Assembly: GCF_027923385.1 (NCBI RefSeq)
Contig: NZ_BSEC01000006.1
Location: forward strand, 1-64,000
Source of the DNA: Methylocystis echinoides
GTDB taxonomy: Bacteria > Pseudomonadota > Alphaproteobacteria > Rhizobiales > Beijerinckiaceae
DNA length: 64,000 nt
Direction of reading: 5' to 3'
Part shown: positions 26,239 to 36,307 of the stretch, one piece after another
Layout: every line of letters begins with the position of its first letter
How positions within the stretch are numbered: the first letter of the stretch is position 1
Notes under the pieces: model-generated
What the model saw: only the letters and a program-made list of their open reading frames with translations
Database searches by the model: none
Told to the model about the DNA's origin: nothing
Position numbers and translations under genes: made by a program

Positions 26239-27676
26239 GGCCCCGCTCATCCTGATCGGCCGGGAAGGAAGCCGGCGCGTGGTGGTGTCGGCGGATGCCG
26301 CCGCGCAGGCGGCTGGCCTTCGGCCTGGCATGCCGGTCGCGAAGGCGCAGGTCCTCGTACGGGACCTGCTCATCCAGGATGCCGATCCGGTCGCAGATTT
26401 CGAGGCGCTCGAGCGCCTCGCCTTATGGGTGCTGCAACGTTTTGCCCCCATCGTCGCGGTGGATGGCGACGACGGCATCGTGATCGACACCACGGGCGCC
26501 GACCATCTCCATGGCGGTGAGGAGGCGATGCTCGATGCGCTGATCGGGCGCCTTGCCATGTCCGGCATCTCCGCGCGCGCCGCCGTCGCCGACAGCTGGG
26601 GCGCTGCGCACGCCTTCGCCCGCTATGTCGCACAGCCGGCTTTCGTCGCAGCGCCCGGACATTGTCCGGCGACTATCTCTCCCTTGCCGTTGGAAGCGCT
26701 ACGTTTGCCGGCCGCCATGACCCACGATCTGCGTGTGCTCGGCTTCGAGTGGATCGGGGACCTCCTATTGCAGCCGCGTGCGCCGCTGACGCTTCGTTTC
26801 GGTCCCGAGCTCGGGCGGCGGCTCGATCAGGCGATCGGCGCGGCGGCGGAGCCGATCGATCCGGTTCGGCCGGCCGATCTCATCGAGGTCCGGCGCAGTT
26901 TTGCCGAACCGATCGGCGCCGCCGAGACCATCGCGCGTTACATCGGCAAGCTCGTCGTCGCGCTGTGCGAACGCCTTGAGGAAATCGACCTCGGTGCGCG
27001 ACGGCTCGATCTTCATCTGCGGCGCGTCGACAACCAGCGCCAGGCAATCCGCGTCGGCATGGCTGTGCCCGTTCGCGACGCGAAGCGCCTCACCCGCCTC
27101 TTGTGCGACAGGATCGAGACGATCGATCCCGGCTTCGGCATTGAACTCCTGACCCTCGTCGCAAGCATCGCCGAACCATTGGTCCGCAAGCAGACCGTCA
27201 GCGCGCTCATCGAAGAGGCCATCCCCGATGTGTCCGACCTGATCGACACGCTGGCCAACCGCGTCGGTGAACGCGCCGTCTACCGCGCGGCGCCGCTATC
27301 GAGCGACGTGCCCGAGCGGGCCGTCGCTCGAATTCCTGCGATGGCGCCTGATACCGGCGCCACCTGGCCGGGCCATTGGCCGCGACCGGCCCGCCTTCTG
27401 CCGCGCCCCGAGCCGATTGAGACCGTCGCGCTCTTGCCCGACCATCCGCCGGTCACTTTTACCTGGCGCGGTATCCGCCGCCGTGTGCGACGGGCCGACG
27501 GGCCCGAGCGCGTGTTCGGCGAATGGTGGAAGCGTGATGCCGAACTCGTCGCGGTGCGCGACTATTTCCGGCTCGAGGACGAGGCCGGCGAGCGATATTG
27601 GGTGTATCGCGCCGGCGACGGCGAAGACGCTGCGACCGGATCGCATCGCTGGTTCATGCACGGGGTGTTCGGATGA
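26153..27676 (+). CDS. imuB: ImuB, inactive Y-family polymerase-like mutasome hub
   Basis: A 507-residue Y-family protein. The polymerase-like N-terminus starts [16 protein letters not shown], lacking the D-x-D-x-F catalytic motif of true Y-family enzymes, as expected for ImuB. The middle has the little-finger part ([18 protein letters not shown]). The C-terminal tail ends in [19 protein letters not shown], the extension thought to bind ImuA and DnaE2. I chose the ATG at 26,153 behind GGAGG; an in-frame ATG nine codons upstream is possible. Its stop overlaps the dnaE2 start by 4 bp. Known role: docks the error-prone polymerase to the sliding clamp. Confidence 0.93.
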   Translation: MTRVVSLFLPSWSTDRLRRKGGDAAPPLEAPLILIGREGSRRVVVSADAAAQAAGLRPGMPVAKAQVLVRDLLIQDADPVADFEALERLALWVLQRFAPIVAVDGDDGIVIDTTGADHLHGGEEAMLDALIGRLAMSGISARAAVADSWGAAHAFARYVAQPAFVAAPGHCPATISPLPLEALRLPAAMTHDLRVLGFEWIGDLLLQPRAPLTLRFGPELGRRLDQAIGAAAEPIDPVRPADLIEVRRSFAEPIGAAETIARYIGKLVVALCERLEEIDLGARRLDLHLRRVDNQRQAIRVGMAVPVRDAKRLTRLLCDRIETIDPGFGIELLTLVASIAEPLVRKQTVSALIEEAIPDVSDLIDTLANRVGERAVYRAAPLSSDVPERAVARIPAMAPDTGATWPGHWPRPARLLPRPEPIETVALLPDHPPVTFTWRGIRRRVRRADGPERVFGEWWKRDAELVAVRDYFRLEDEAGERYWVYRAGDGEDAATGSHRWFMHGVFG

Positions 27677-30600
27677 GCACCCATCGCTATGTCGAGTTGC
27701 AAACGACATCGCACTTCAGCTTCCTGCGCGGAGCCTCCTCGGCCGACGAGCTCTTCGCCCAGGCGGCGGTGCAGGGCATCGAGGCGCTCGCGATCGTTGA
27801 CCGCAACAGCCTCGCCGGCATCGTGCGCGCGCACGAAGCTTCGAAGACAACTGGCGTGCGCCTGATCGTCGGCTGCCGCCTGGATCTCTCCGACGGCATG
27901 TCGCTTTTGGTCTATCCGACCGACCGATCCGCTTATTCGCGCCTATGCCGCTTGCTCTCGCTCGGCAAGCGACGCGCCGGCAAGGGCAAGTGCAGCCTCG
28001 GATGGGCCGATGTCGTTGCTTACGGCGAGGGCCTCATCGCGGTGCTCGTGCCGGACACGGCCGAGGATGATTGCCGATTGCACCTGCGCCAGCTGCACGA
28101 CGCATTCGCCGATCGCGCCTATATGGCGCTCACGCTCCGGCGCCGGCCGAACGATCAACTGCGGCTTCACGCACTCTCGAACGCCGCTGCGGCCGCGAAG
28201 GTCCGAACCGTCGTGACCAATGACGTCCTCTTCCACGCGCCCGATCGCCGGATCCTGCAGGACGTCGTCACATGCATCCGGCACAACGTCACGATCGACG
28301 CGCTCGGCGATCGGCGCGAGCGTCATGCCGATCGCTTTCTCAAGCCGCCCGAAGAGATGCATCGCCTCTTCACGCGTTACTCCGACGCTTTGGCGCGCAC
28401 GCTTGAAATCGCCGATCGCTGCCGTTTTTCGCTCGACGAACTCGCCTATCAATATCCGGAGGAGCGCGACGATCCTTCGCTCTCGCCGCAGGAGACGCTT
28501 GAAAAGCTCACCTGGGAGGGCGCGGCGACGCGCTATCCCGAAGGGCTGCCCGACGAGGTGCGCGCTGTCCTCCAGCACGAGCTGCGCCTCATCAACAAAC
28601 TCGACTACGCGCCGTATTTCCTGACGGTCAACAGCATCGTCAGGTTCGCGCGCTCACGCGACATCCTGTGCCAGGGACGCGGCTCGGCCGCGAATTCCGC
28701 CGTCTGCTACGTTCTCGGCATCACCTCGATCGATCCCGGACGCAACGACCTGTTGTTCGAGCGCTTCGTCAGCGAAGAGCGCCGCGAGCCGCCCGACATC
28801 GACGTCGATTTTGAGCACGAAAGGCGAGAGATCGTCATGCAGTGGGTGTTCGAGACCTACGGCCGCGATCATGCCGCTCTGTGCTCGACCGTGATCCGTT
28901 ATCGCACGAAAGGCGCATTGCGCGATGTCGGCAAGGCGCTCGGCCTGCCCGAAGATCTGATTTCGTCGCTCTCCGGCCAGGTCTGGGGCTGGTCCGAGGA
29001 AGGCGTTGAAAATCGCCATGTCGAGGAGCTCAATCTCAATCTGGCCGATCGACGGCTGCGATTGACGCTCGATCTCGCGCGCCAGCTCATGGGCGCGCCA
29101 CGACATCTCTCACAGCACCCCGGCGGCTTTGTCTTGACCCACGATCGGCTCGACGATCTCGTGCCGATCGAACCGGCGAGCATGAAGGACCGGCAGGTCA
29201 TCGAGTGGGACAAGGACGATATCGACGCGTTGCGATTTATGAAGGTCGACGTCCTCGCCTTGGGTATGCTCACCTGCATGAAGAAGGGTCTCGATCTGCT
29301 CGCGCAGCACAAGGGCGTCGAGCTCGACCTTGCGACGATTCCTGCCGAGGATCCTCGTACCTACGCCATGATCAGGAAGGCCGATACGCTCGGGACGTTT
29401 CAGATCGAAAGCCGCGCGCAGATGTCGATGCTCCCCCGTCTCAAGCCCAGGACCTATTACGACCTCGTCGTCCAGGTGGCGATCGTTCGGCCTGGCCCGA
29501 TCCAGGGCGACATGGTCCATCCCTATCTTCGCCGCCGAGAAGGACGCGAGCCCGTCCATTACCCCAAGCCCGAGCTCGAGCAGGTGCTCGGAAAAACCTT
29601 GGGCGTGCCCCTGTTTCAAGAGCAAGCGATGCGGGTGGCGATCACCTGCGCGGGCTTCACGCCCGGCGAAGCCGATATGCTGCGCAAATCGATGGCCACG
29701 TTCAAGTTCACGGGCGGGGTCTCATCGTTCAAGACCAAATTGATCGACGGCATGGTCGCCAACGGATACGAGCGCGATTTCGCCGCGCAGACGTTTCGGC
29801 AATTGGAGGGGTTTGGCTCATATGGATTCCCGGAAAGCCATGCCGCGTCGTTCGCCCTGATCGCCTACGCCAGCGCTTGGCTTAAATGCTGGCATCCGGA
29901 TGTTTTCTGCGCTGCTTTGCTCAACAGCCAGCCCATGGGTTTTTATGCGCCGGCGCAAATCGTAAGAGACGCGATCGAGCACAGCATTGAGGTGCGCCCG
30001 GTCTGCGTCACGGCCTCGCGCTGGGATTGCACGCTGGAGCCAACCCGCGACGAAAGCCGCTTTGCGGTCAGGCTCGGCCTGCGGATGGTTCGCGGTCTCG
30101 CCAATGGCCACGCCGCCCGAATCCTTGCGGCCCGCGCCGATCAACCCTTCGCCTCGGTCGACGACCTCTGGCGCCGCTCCGACGTGCCGCAAGCCGCACT
30201 CGTTCTCCTGGCCGAGGCGGATGCGTTTCGGCCGGCCCTCGGTCTCGCCCGGCGCGAGGCGCTGTGGGCGATCAAGGCTCTCAGGGACGAACCTTTGCCG
30301 TTATTCGTGGCCGCCGCGGCGCGCGATCACGGACCGAGCGCCGAGCTCAACGAACCCGCGGTGGCGCTGCGATCGATGAAAACGGGCGGCGAAGTCGTCG
30401 AAGACTACCGGCATGTCGGCTTGTCATTGCGCAGTCACCCGGTCTCGTTTCTTCGCAGCGACCTACATCGTCGGCGCATCGTCTCCTGCGCGGAGGCGAT
30501 GGAATCGCGCGACGGCCGCCGGCTCGAAGCAGCCGGCATCGTCCTGGTCCGCCAGCGGCCTGGGTCAGCGAAGGGCGTTATGTTCATCACATTGGAGGAC

Positions 30601-30945
30601 GAGACAGGCATTGCCAACCTCGTCGTCTGGCCGAAGGTCTTCGAAACCAATCGCCGCGCCATCATGGCGGCGAGCATGATCGCCGTGCACGGCCGCATCC
30701 AGCGCGAGGGCGAGGTGGTTCATCTGGTCGCGCAGCGGATCGTCGACCTGTCGGGAGAGCTGGCCAGCGTCGGCGAGCGCGAGGCCAGCTTTCCGCTGCT
30801 TTACGGTCGCGGCGATCAGGTCCGCAAAGGCGGTTCGGCCCCCGATCCACGCGAGCAGCCGCCGAGGGCGGTGCGAACGCGCGACATCTATGTGCCAGAC
30901 CTCCATATCGACACCATCAAGGTGAAAACGCGGAATTTCCACTAG
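27673..30945 (+). CDS. dnaE2: Error-prone DNA polymerase DnaE2 (ImuC)
   Basis: A 1,090-residue C-family polymerase. The PHP domain comes first ([20 protein letters not shown]). The palm contains [20 protein letters not shown] with the catalytic Asp pair, followed by [20 protein letters not shown]. The fingers and little finger, tandem helix-hairpin-helix segments and an OB-fold domain follow ([20 protein letters not shown]). The length fits DnaE2 (about 1,080) rather than replicative DnaE1 (about 1,160). The start ATG overlaps imuB as ATGA. It performs translesion synthesis and induced mutagenesis under LexA control with ImuA and ImuB. Confidence 0.97.
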   Translation: MSTHRYVELQTTSHFSFLRGASSADELFAQAAVQGIEALAIVDRNSLAGIVRAHEASKTTGVRLIVGCRLDLSDGMSLLVYPTDRSAYSRLCRLLSLGKRRAGKGKCSLGWADVVAYGEGLIAVLVPDTAEDDCRLHLRQLHDAFADRAYMALTLRRRPNDQLRLHALSNAAAAAKVRTVVTNDVLFHAPDRRILQDVVTCIRHNVTIDALGDRRERHADRFLKPPEEMHRLFTRYSDALARTLEIADRCRFSLDELAYQYPEERDDPSLSPQETLEKLTWEGAATRYPEGLPDEVRAVLQHELRLINKLDYAPYFLTVNSIVRFARSRDILCQGRGSAANSAVCYVLGITSIDPGRNDLLFERFVSEERREPPDIDVDFEHERREIVMQWVFETYGRDHAALCSTVIRYRTKGALRDVGKALGLPEDLISSLSGQVWGWSEEGVENRHVEELNLNLADRRLRLTLDLARQLMGAPRHLSQHPGGFVLTHDRLDDLVPIEPASMKDRQVIEWDKDDIDALRFMKVDVLALGMLTCMKKGLDLLAQHKGVELDLATIPAEDPRTYAMIRKADTLGTFQIESRAQMSMLPRLKPRTYYDLVVQVAIVRPGPIQGDMVHPYLRRREGREPVHYPKPELEQVLGKTLGVPLFQEQAMRVAITCAGFTPGEADMLRKSMATFKFTGGVSSFKTKLIDGMVANGYERDFAAQTFRQLEGFGSYGFPESHAASFALIAYASAWLKCWHPDVFCAALLNSQPMGFYAPAQIVRDAIEHSIEVRPVCVTASRWDCTLEPTRDESRFAVRLGLRMVRGLANGHAARILAARADQPFASVDDLWRRSDVPQAALVLLAEADAFRPALGLARREALWAIKALRDEPLPLFVAAAARDHGPSAELNEPAVALRSMKTGGEVVEDYRHVGLSLRSHPVSFLRSDLHRRRIVSCAEAMESRDGRRLEAAGIVLVRQRPGSAKGVMFITLEDETGIANLVVWPKVFETNRRAIMAASMIAVHGRIQREGEVVHLVAQRIVDLSGELASVGEREASFPLLYGRGDQVRKGGSAPDPREQPPRAVRTRDIYVPDLHIDTIKVKTRNFH

Positions 30946-31072
30946 CGGCGGCCGCGAAACTAAATCCGTTTCACAGTTGAAAGCATTCGAAGGCCGATCA
31001 ACAATACCGCTGCAATTACCATAAGGATCGGAAATCAACTCGACGGACCGATCAAGCTCCAGGGAGATGCAA

Positions 31073-31258
31073 ATGGCCGACGACAAATCGAAACGAGGCA
31101 ATGCCGACCGTCGGCGCGTCGCCGGCGGCGAAGGCTACGAAGTCAGTTATTTCGCTAAAAAGCACGGCATCACGAAGGACCAAGCCGAGGGCCTGATCAA
31201 GCGGATCGGCAATGATCGCAACAAACTCAACGCAGCCGCCGAAAAGCTGAAAAAATAA
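31073..31258 (+). CDS. DUF3606 small protein
   Basis: A 61-residue protein of the DUF3606 family: after a basic lead, VSYFAKKHGITKDQAEGLIK and the ending RNKLNAAAEKLKK form a small helical domain. The ATG at 31,073 is preceded by GGAGATG; an ATG two codons upstream is possible. The function of the family is unknown; it is common in rhizobia. Its position between dnaE2 and ligD, in the same direction, suggests it travels with the repair block. Confidence 0.8.
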   Translation: MADDKSKRGNADRRRVAGGEGYEVSYFAKKHGITKDQAEGLIKRIGNDRNKLNAAAEKLKK

Positions 31259-31322
31259 ACGCAGCGCGGCTAAGGCTGTTCATCCAGGACAGTTGCGCGA
31301 TCAAAGGACAGGTCGTTCGATC

Positions 31323-33212
31323 ATGGCGACGGCGCCCAAAACAAAAGCAAGATCGACCGCGGGCGAGACGAAGTCTTCGTCGGCGCGAACATCCGCGGTG
31401 GCGCCGGCATTCCGTCCCGTTCAGCTCGCTACGCTGGTCGACGCGGTTCCGGCCGGCGACCGCTGGATTCACGAGATGAAATATGACGGCTATCGCACGC
31501 TCGTCGCCGTCGGTGGGGGCGAGGCGCGTGCCTATACCCGTTCGGGCCTCGACTGGTCCGGCCGCTTTCCCTCGATTCTCTCCGATGCGCGTCAGCTCAA
31601 GGTCCAATCCGCCCTGATCGACGGCGAGGCGGTCGTGCTCGATCCCGAGGGGCGCTCGAACTTCCAGAAGCTGCAGGGCGCGCTGAAGGGCGCTCCGGCG
31701 AGCATCGACTATTTCGCGTTCGATCTGCTCGAACTCAATGGGGATGATCTCACCAGCCTTCCCCTTTTCGAGCGAAAAGCCAAGCTCAAGAGCATTCTTC
31801 CCGCGAAGGGCACCCACATTCGCTACTCGGATCATATCCAGGGAAACGGCGAGAAGCTGCTCAAGAGCTTTTGTGCGGCCGGGCTCGAGGGTGTCGTCTC
31901 TAAGCTCGCCAACTCGCGATATGTCGGCGCACGCGCCGGCAGCTGGGTGAAAACCAAATGCATCAAGCGGCAGGAATTCGTAATCGCCGGCTGGACGCCG
32001 TCCGACAAGAGCCGCGCCTTCCGGTCGCTCATTCTCGCCGTCCATGACGGCGGCACGCTGCGCTACGCCGGAAAGGTCGGCACCGGCTTCGATGCGGCCG
32101 AACTCGCGCGCCTGATGAAGATCATGGCGCCACTCGAACAGAAGGCAGCGACGGTCGAGGCACCACGCGCCGAGGTCCGCGGCGCGCATTGGCTGCGGCC
32201 GAGGCTCGTGGCCGAGATCGCCTATACCGAGATGACCAACGAGCGAACGCTTCGTCACCCCAGCTATCTCGGGCTGCGCGAGGACAAGAAGCCCGAGGCC
32301 GTCGTGCTCGAGACTGAGCATCACGCCGCTGAACTGCCGGCGCCGGCGACAAGCACGGTCGTCATCACAAGCCGCGACCGCGTCATTTATCCGGAAGCCA
32401 ATATCACCAAAGGCCAGCTCGCCGACTACTATGCGGCGGTCGCCGAGATTATGCTGCCCTGGATCGGCAGCCGGCCGATCAGCCTTGTCCGCTGCCCACA
32501 GGGCCGCGCAAAGCAATGTTTCTTCCAGAAGCACGATGCCGGAAGCTTCGGCGAGACGGTTCACCACATCGCGATTGTCGAGAAGGATGGCCACGAAGAG
32601 CCCTATCTCTATATCGACGATGCCGATGGGCTCATGACCTGCGTGCAGATGGGAACGATCGAATTCCATGGCTGGGGCGCGCGTATCGAAGATGTCGCGA
32701 AGGCGGATCGGCTGATCTTCGATCTCGACCCCGATGAAGGGCTCGATTTCGAGGCGGTTCGCGAGGCTGCCTTCCAATTCCGCGACATCTTGAAATCGAT
32801 GGGCCTCGAGACTTTTCCGATGGTGACCGGCGGCAAGGGCGTGCATGTCATCGCGCCGCTCACGCCGAAAGCCGAATGGCCGCAGGTCAAGGACTTCGCC
32901 TATCGCCTCGCGCAGGCGGTCGCGCAGAACGATCCGAAGCATTTCACTGCGGCGCTGGCAAAGGCCCGGCGCAAGGGGCGCATCTTCGTCGACTATCTGC
33001 GCAACCAGCGCGGCGCGACAGCGGTCATGCCCTACAGCGCCCGCACGCGCGCCGGCGCCTCGGTTGCCGCGCCGATAAGCTGGGGCGAGATGAAGACCAT
33101 CGACTCGCCGGCGCATTTTCACATCGGCGATGCACCGGAGCTGGTGCGCCGCACGAGCTCCAAAACCCTGGCAGGCTGGGGCCGTGCCGAACAAGTTTTG
33201 CCCGATATCTAA
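31323..33212 (+). CDS. ligD: LigD, ATP-dependent DNA ligase/polymerase without 3'-phosphoesterase
   Basis: A 629-residue non-homologous end-joining ligase. The ligase domain comes first, with nucleotidyl-transferase motif I around MKYDGYRTLVAV (the lysine is the AMP acceptor), then an OB domain with TDLF-like and KCIKRQEFVIAGWTPS segments. The archaeo-eukaryotic primase-like polymerase domain follows from about residue 345 (VITSRDRVIYPEANITKGQL, LIFDLDPDEGLDFEAVREAA with D-x-D, MVTGGKGVHVIAPL). The 3'-phosphoesterase module found in longer LigDs is missing. The ATG at 31,323 was chosen over an upstream codon on the basis of the basic lead. No ku gene is seen in the window, so a partner must be elsewhere. 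Confidence 0.95.
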   Translation: MATAPKTKARSTAGETKSSSARTSAVAPAFRPVQLATLVDAVPAGDRWIHEMKYDGYRTLVAVGGGEARAYTRSGLDWSGRFPSILSDARQLKVQSALIDGEAVVLDPEGRSNFQKLQGALKGAPASIDYFAFDLLELNGDDLTSLPLFERKAKLKSILPAKGTHIRYSDHIQGNGEKLLKSFCAAGLEGVVSKLANSRYVGARAGSWVKTKCIKRQEFVIAGWTPSDKSRAFRSLILAVHDGGTLRYAGKVGTGFDAAELARLMKIMAPLEQKAATVEAPRAEVRGAHWLRPRLVAEIAYTEMTNERTLRHPSYLGLREDKKPEAVVLETEHHAAELPAPATSTVVITSRDRVIYPEANITKGQLADYYAAVAEIMLPWIGSRPISLVRCPQGRAKQCFFQKHDAGSFGETVHHIAIVEKDGHEEPYLYIDDADGLMTCVQMGTIEFHGWGARIEDVAKADRLIFDLDPDEGLDFEAVREAAFQFRDILKSMGLETFPMVTGGKGVHVIAPLTPKAEWPQVKDFAYRLAQAVAQNDPKHFTAALAKARRKGRIFVDYLRNQRGATAVMPYSARTRAGASVAAPISWGEMKTIDSPAHFHIGDAPELVRRTSSKTLAGWGRAEQVLPDI

Positions 33213-33215
33213 TCC

Positions 33216-34046
33216 ATGAAAATCGCGACCTACAACGTCAATGGCATCAATGGCCGCCTCCCCGTTCTCCTGCGATGGCTCGCAGAATCGCAACCCGATA
33301 TCGTCTGCCTCCAAGAGCTGAAGGCGCCGCAGGAGAAATTTCCGGACAAACCGATCCGCGATCTCGGATACGACGCGATCTGGCAGGGGCAGAAGAGCTG
33401 GAATGGCGTCGCCATTCTCAGCCGCGTCGGACAGATCCACGAAACCCGCCGCGGTCTTCCCGGCGATCCGGACGACAGCCACAGCCGCTATATCGAGGCT
33501 GCCGTCAACGGCATCCTGATCGGCGGACTCTATTTGCCGAATGGCAATCCAAAGCCCGGTCCGAAATTCGACTACAAACTTCGCTGGTTCGACCGGTTGA
33601 TCGCGCATGCCGGCGAACTTCTCGCCACCGGCCAGCCGGTGATGCTCGCAGGCGACTTCAACGTGATGCCGACCGATCTCGACGTCTACAAGCCCGAGCG
33701 CTGGCTCGACGACGCTCTCTTCGCTCCCGAAGCGCGCGCAGCCTATTTCCGGCTACTCGAACAAGGTTGGACCGACGCGCTCCGTACGCTCCATCCCGAC
33801 GAGGCCATCTACACCTTCTGGGACTATTTTCGAAATGCGTTTGCACGGAATGCCGGGCTGCGCATCGATCATCTGCTGCTTAGCCCGCCGCTTGCCGAAC
33901 GCCTCGTCGACGCTCAGGTCGACGTTGTAGTGCGCGGATGGGAAAAGAGCAGCGATCACGCCCCCGTCTGGATCGAGCTTGCGGATGCGACCACATCCGC
34001 GAGGCGCGCAGCGCCCCGTCGGCGCGTGACGCCCGTCCGCGCTTGA
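33216..34046 (+). CDS. xthA: Exodeoxyribonuclease III (Xth family)
   Basis: A 276-residue apurinic/apyrimidinic endonuclease and 3'-exonuclease of the ExoIII family. It shows MKIATYNVNGINGRLPVLL, the metal-binding Glu in CLQELKAP, the SWNGVAILSR strand, GGLYLPNGNP, the catalytic LAGDFNVMPTDLD segment and the terminal SSDHAPVWIEL with the catalytic His. The tail after residue 260 is basic and low complexity. The ATG is 3 bp after the ligD stop, so they are co-transcribed. It can clean blocked 3' ends for LigD-mediated joining, which would compensate for the missing phosphoesterase domain; that link is inference. Confidence 0.96.
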   Translation: MKIATYNVNGINGRLPVLLRWLAESQPDIVCLQELKAPQEKFPDKPIRDLGYDAIWQGQKSWNGVAILSRVGQIHETRRGLPGDPDDSHSRYIEAAVNGILIGGLYLPNGNPKPGPKFDYKLRWFDRLIAHAGELLATGQPVMLAGDFNVMPTDLDVYKPERWLDDALFAPEARAAYFRLLEQGWTDALRTLHPDEAIYTFWDYFRNAFARNAGLRIDHLLLSPPLAERLVDAQVDVVVRGWEKSSDHAPVWIELADATTSARRAAPRRRVTPVRA

Positions 34047-34053
34047 GGCGCCG

Positions 34054-34644
34054 TCAACCAACCTGTGCGACAGACAACGTCCCGGCAGGCAGCGGCTTGA
34101 TCAGCGACTTCGCCGAGATCGCGGGATTGAGCCAGTCAGCCCACGCGGAGCGCTCAAGAATGACGATCTGCCGATCGTGGTAGGGCTTGATATCAGGCCC
34201 CGGCTCCATCGTCAGCATCGTGTAGGCCTCGCCGACATCCTTGGCGTCACGCCAGATTCCAGCGATGCAGAAGATCGGCTCGTCGCGCTTCGTGAACAGC
34301 CATTTGTCCTTCTTCTTCTTTCCCTTTTCCGCCGGATCAGTGAACTCGTAGAACCCATCCGCAACGATGAGACAGCGGTTGCTGGTGAACTCGCGACCAT
34401 CCGAGCGAAAATTATAGACCGGTCTCTTGTTCTGGCCGGGCCAGCTCCACCGGCGCTGCACCAGGTCGGCTTCGTCGCTCGCGCCTTCGACCGGGCGGAT
34501 GATCGGACCCATGTCGGTGATCTTGATATCTTCGCGAGCCTCGATGTTCGGCGAGCCTTCGCTGAAGCGGATTTTGATCTTGAGATCGGCGAAGTCCTCG
34601 ACGATCGAGGCGACATCCACCATCAGCCGATAGTCATTGCACAT
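34054..34644 (-). CDS. SRAP (SOS response-associated peptidase, HMCES/YedK) protein
   Basis: A 196-residue SRAP protein that forms a covalent DNA-protein crosslink with abasic sites in single-stranded DNA. The catalytic Cys is residue 2 (MCNDYRLMVD). The NFRSDGREFTSNRCLIVADG segment, the active-site Glu in ADGFYEFTD and the His in KPYHDRQIVILE are all present, so it should be active. It converges on xthA (8 bp) and is divergent from a second SRAP gene across 58 bp that contain a LexA box. The likely role is shielding abasic lesions during the SOS response. Confidence 0.95.
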   Translation of the reverse strand: MCNDYRLMVDVASIVEDFADLKIKIRFSEGSPNIEAREDIKITDMGPIIRPVEGASDEADLVQRRWSWPGQNKRPVYNFRSDGREFTSNRCLIVADGFYEFTDPAEKGKKKKDKWLFTKRDEPIFCIAGIWRDAKDVGEAYTMLTMEPGPDIKPYHDRQIVILERSAWADWLNPAISAKSLIKPLPAGTLSVAQVG

Positions 34645-34678
34645 CGCTCCCCCTTTCCTGGCATTGCACTGGAGTGGC

Positions 34679-34693
34679 GTTCCTATTATGTTC
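34679..34693 (+). promoter_or_regulatory. LexA (SOS) box between two SRAP genes
   Basis: GTTC-CTATTAT-GTTC, a perfect alphaproteobacterial LexA site in the 58-bp divergent intergenic region. It starts 34 bp before the first base after the leftward SRAP start and ends 9 bp before the rightward SRAP start, so one site could repress both, and dinB downstream. Confidence 0.85.
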
Positions 34694-34702
34694 TAAAATG
34701 CC

Positions 34703-35209
34703 ATGACCGTGAAGGCCTTCAATTCTGATGCACCACTCGACGAACGCCGCGTCATCGTTCGACGCTCCGGCGACGAGGTCGAGATGGTCGAACTGCCGTG
34801 GGGCCTGAAGCCGGGCGAGACCGGCGCACGCCCCTGCACCGTCGTACACGGCGAGGGACGAACCTTTCCCAATCATCGCTGCCTCGTCCCGGCAACCGAG
34901 TTTCGCCATCGTAGCAACGGTAAGGACTACAGCTTCAGGCTTGCGAATGGCGACTGGTTTTATTTTGCCGGAATTTGGCGGCCGGCGACGCGCGACTGGC
35001 CCGAGGCCTATGCGATCATCACCATCGAATCGAACGGCGATATCGCGCCCTATCAAGACCGCCAGATGGCGGTGCTACGTCGAAATGAGCGCATGGGCTG
35101 GCTCGATGCTATGCGACCCGAGACGGACATCTTGTGTCCCCTGCCGGCCGGAAGCTTTCGTGTCTCTCGTTTTCACCACGCCCGCGACCAATCCATGCTC
35201 GCGCTTTGA
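34703..35209 (+). CDS. Second SRAP-family protein lacking catalytic Cys2 and His
   Basis: A 168-residue SRAP-like protein. The fold is recognisable (GRTFPNHRCLVPATEFRHRS, WFYFAGIWRPATRDWPEAYA, APYQDRQMAVLRRNERMGWL). However, the N-terminus is MTVKAFNSDAP instead of Met-Cys, and the position of the conserved His is Gln (PYQDRQ). The Glu of the active site remains (ATEF). It is therefore unlikely to form the usual thiazolidine crosslink. No upstream codons could supply the Cys, since the LexA box lies directly before the start. It is 12 bp before dinB, in the same direction. It could be an inactive DNA-lesion binder or regulator. Confidence 0.85.
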   Translation: MTVKAFNSDAPLDERRVIVRRSGDEVEMVELPWGLKPGETGARPCTVVHGEGRTFPNHRCLVPATEFRHRSNGKDYSFRLANGDWFYFAGIWRPATRDWPEAYAIITIESNGDIAPYQDRQMAVLRRNERMGWLDAMRPETDILCPLPAGSFRVSRFHHARDQSMLAL

Positions 35210-35221
35210 CGACGTTGTGCC

Positions 35222-36307
35222 GTGGCAACGGAGTCGGACATCATCCCGCGCAAGATCATCCATGTGGACATGGATGCCTTTTATGCGTCGGTCGAACAGC
35301 GTGACGATCCACACTTGCGCGGACGACCCGTTGCCGTCGGCGGGTCGGAGGCGCGTGGCGTCGTCGCGGCAGCGAGCTACGAAGCGCGTGCTTTCGGTGT
35401 TCGCTCGGCGATGGCGTCGATCACGGCCAAGCGCCGTTGTCCCGACCTCGTCTTCGTGCCACCAAGATTCGATGTGTACCGCGCGGTGTCGGCACAGATC
35501 CGCGAGATCTTCGCCGAACATACCGATCTGATCGAGCCGCTCTCACTCGACGAAGCCTATCTGGACGTGTCGGAGAACAAGCACGGCATTGAGATCGCGA
35601 GCGAGATCGCGACCATCATCCGCGCGCGCATCAAGGAGGTCACGGGCCTCAATGCCTCCGCCGGCATTTCATATTGCAAATTCCTTGCGAAGATGGCGAG
35701 CGACCTCAACAAGCCGAACGGCCAGGCCGTCATCACACCCAGCAAAGGCCCATCTTTCGTCGAGGTGCTCGCGGTGAAGAAATTCCACGGCGTCGGGCCT
35801 GCGACGGCGGAGAAGATGGACCGGCTTGGCATTCACACCGGCGCTGATCTCAAGGCGAAACCGCTGGCCTTCCTGCAGCAACACTTCGGAAAAGCGGGAG
35901 GCTGGTACTATCGAATTGCCCGTGGAATCGACAATCGGCCCGTCGAGCCCGATCGGCCGCGCAAATCGATCGGCGCGGAAGACACTTTTCACACCGACCT
36001 GTTCGACAGCGCGAGCGTGTATTCTGAAATCAGCGCTCTTGTCGCGAAGGTTTGGCGTCTCTGCGAAGCGAAGCAACTGCGGGCGCGCACGGTGACGCTG
36101 AAGGTGAAGTACGCCGACTTCCAGCGGATAACGCGAAGCCGCACCGTCTCGCAGCCGTTTCAAAGCGCGGCGCAAGTCGACGAGCTATCGCGGGCGCTGC
36201 TCGATCCCTTGTTCCCGGTCGAGAAGGGAATCCGGCTCGTCGGCGTCACGGTCTCCTCGCTCGAAGACGCGGCCGAAATCTCTGAAGGGCAACTCGCGCT
36301 GCTCTAA
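35222..36307 (+). CDS. dinB: DNA polymerase IV (DinB)
   Basis: A 361-residue Y-family translesion polymerase. The catalytic motifs are intact: VDMDAFYASVEQRDDP and LSLDEAYLDVSENK with the metal-binding acidic residues. Next come the helix-hairpin-helix region VLAVKKFHGVGPATAEKMDR and the little finger (RARTVTLKVKYADFQRITRS). The C-terminus ends in EGQLALL, a clamp-binding motif of the QLxLF type. The start is GTG at 35,222, 12 bp after the SRAP-like gene, so both are probably driven by the LexA-controlled promoter at 34,679. Confidence 0.96.
   Translation: MATESDIIPRKIIHVDMDAFYASVEQRDDPHLRGRPVAVGGSEARGVVAAASYEARAFGVRSAMASITAKRRCPDLVFVPPRFDVYRAVSAQIREIFAEHTDLIEPLSLDEAYLDVSENKHGIEIASEIATIIRARIKEVTGLNASAGISYCKFLAKMASDLNKPNGQAVITPSKGPSFVEVLAVKKFHGVGPATAEKMDRLGIHTGADLKAKPLAFLQQHFGKAGGWYYRIARGIDNRPVEPDRPRKSIGAEDTFHTDLFDSASVYSEISALVAKVWRLCEAKQLRARTVTLKVKYADFQRITRSRTVSQPFQSAAQVDELSRALLDPLFPVEKGIRLVGVTVSSLEDAAEISEGQLALL

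Noticed and set aside
31227..33608. A 793-codon open frame on the minus strand across ligD and xthA
   Set aside because: Shadow of ligD; low-complexity composition and no ribosome site or recognisable domain.
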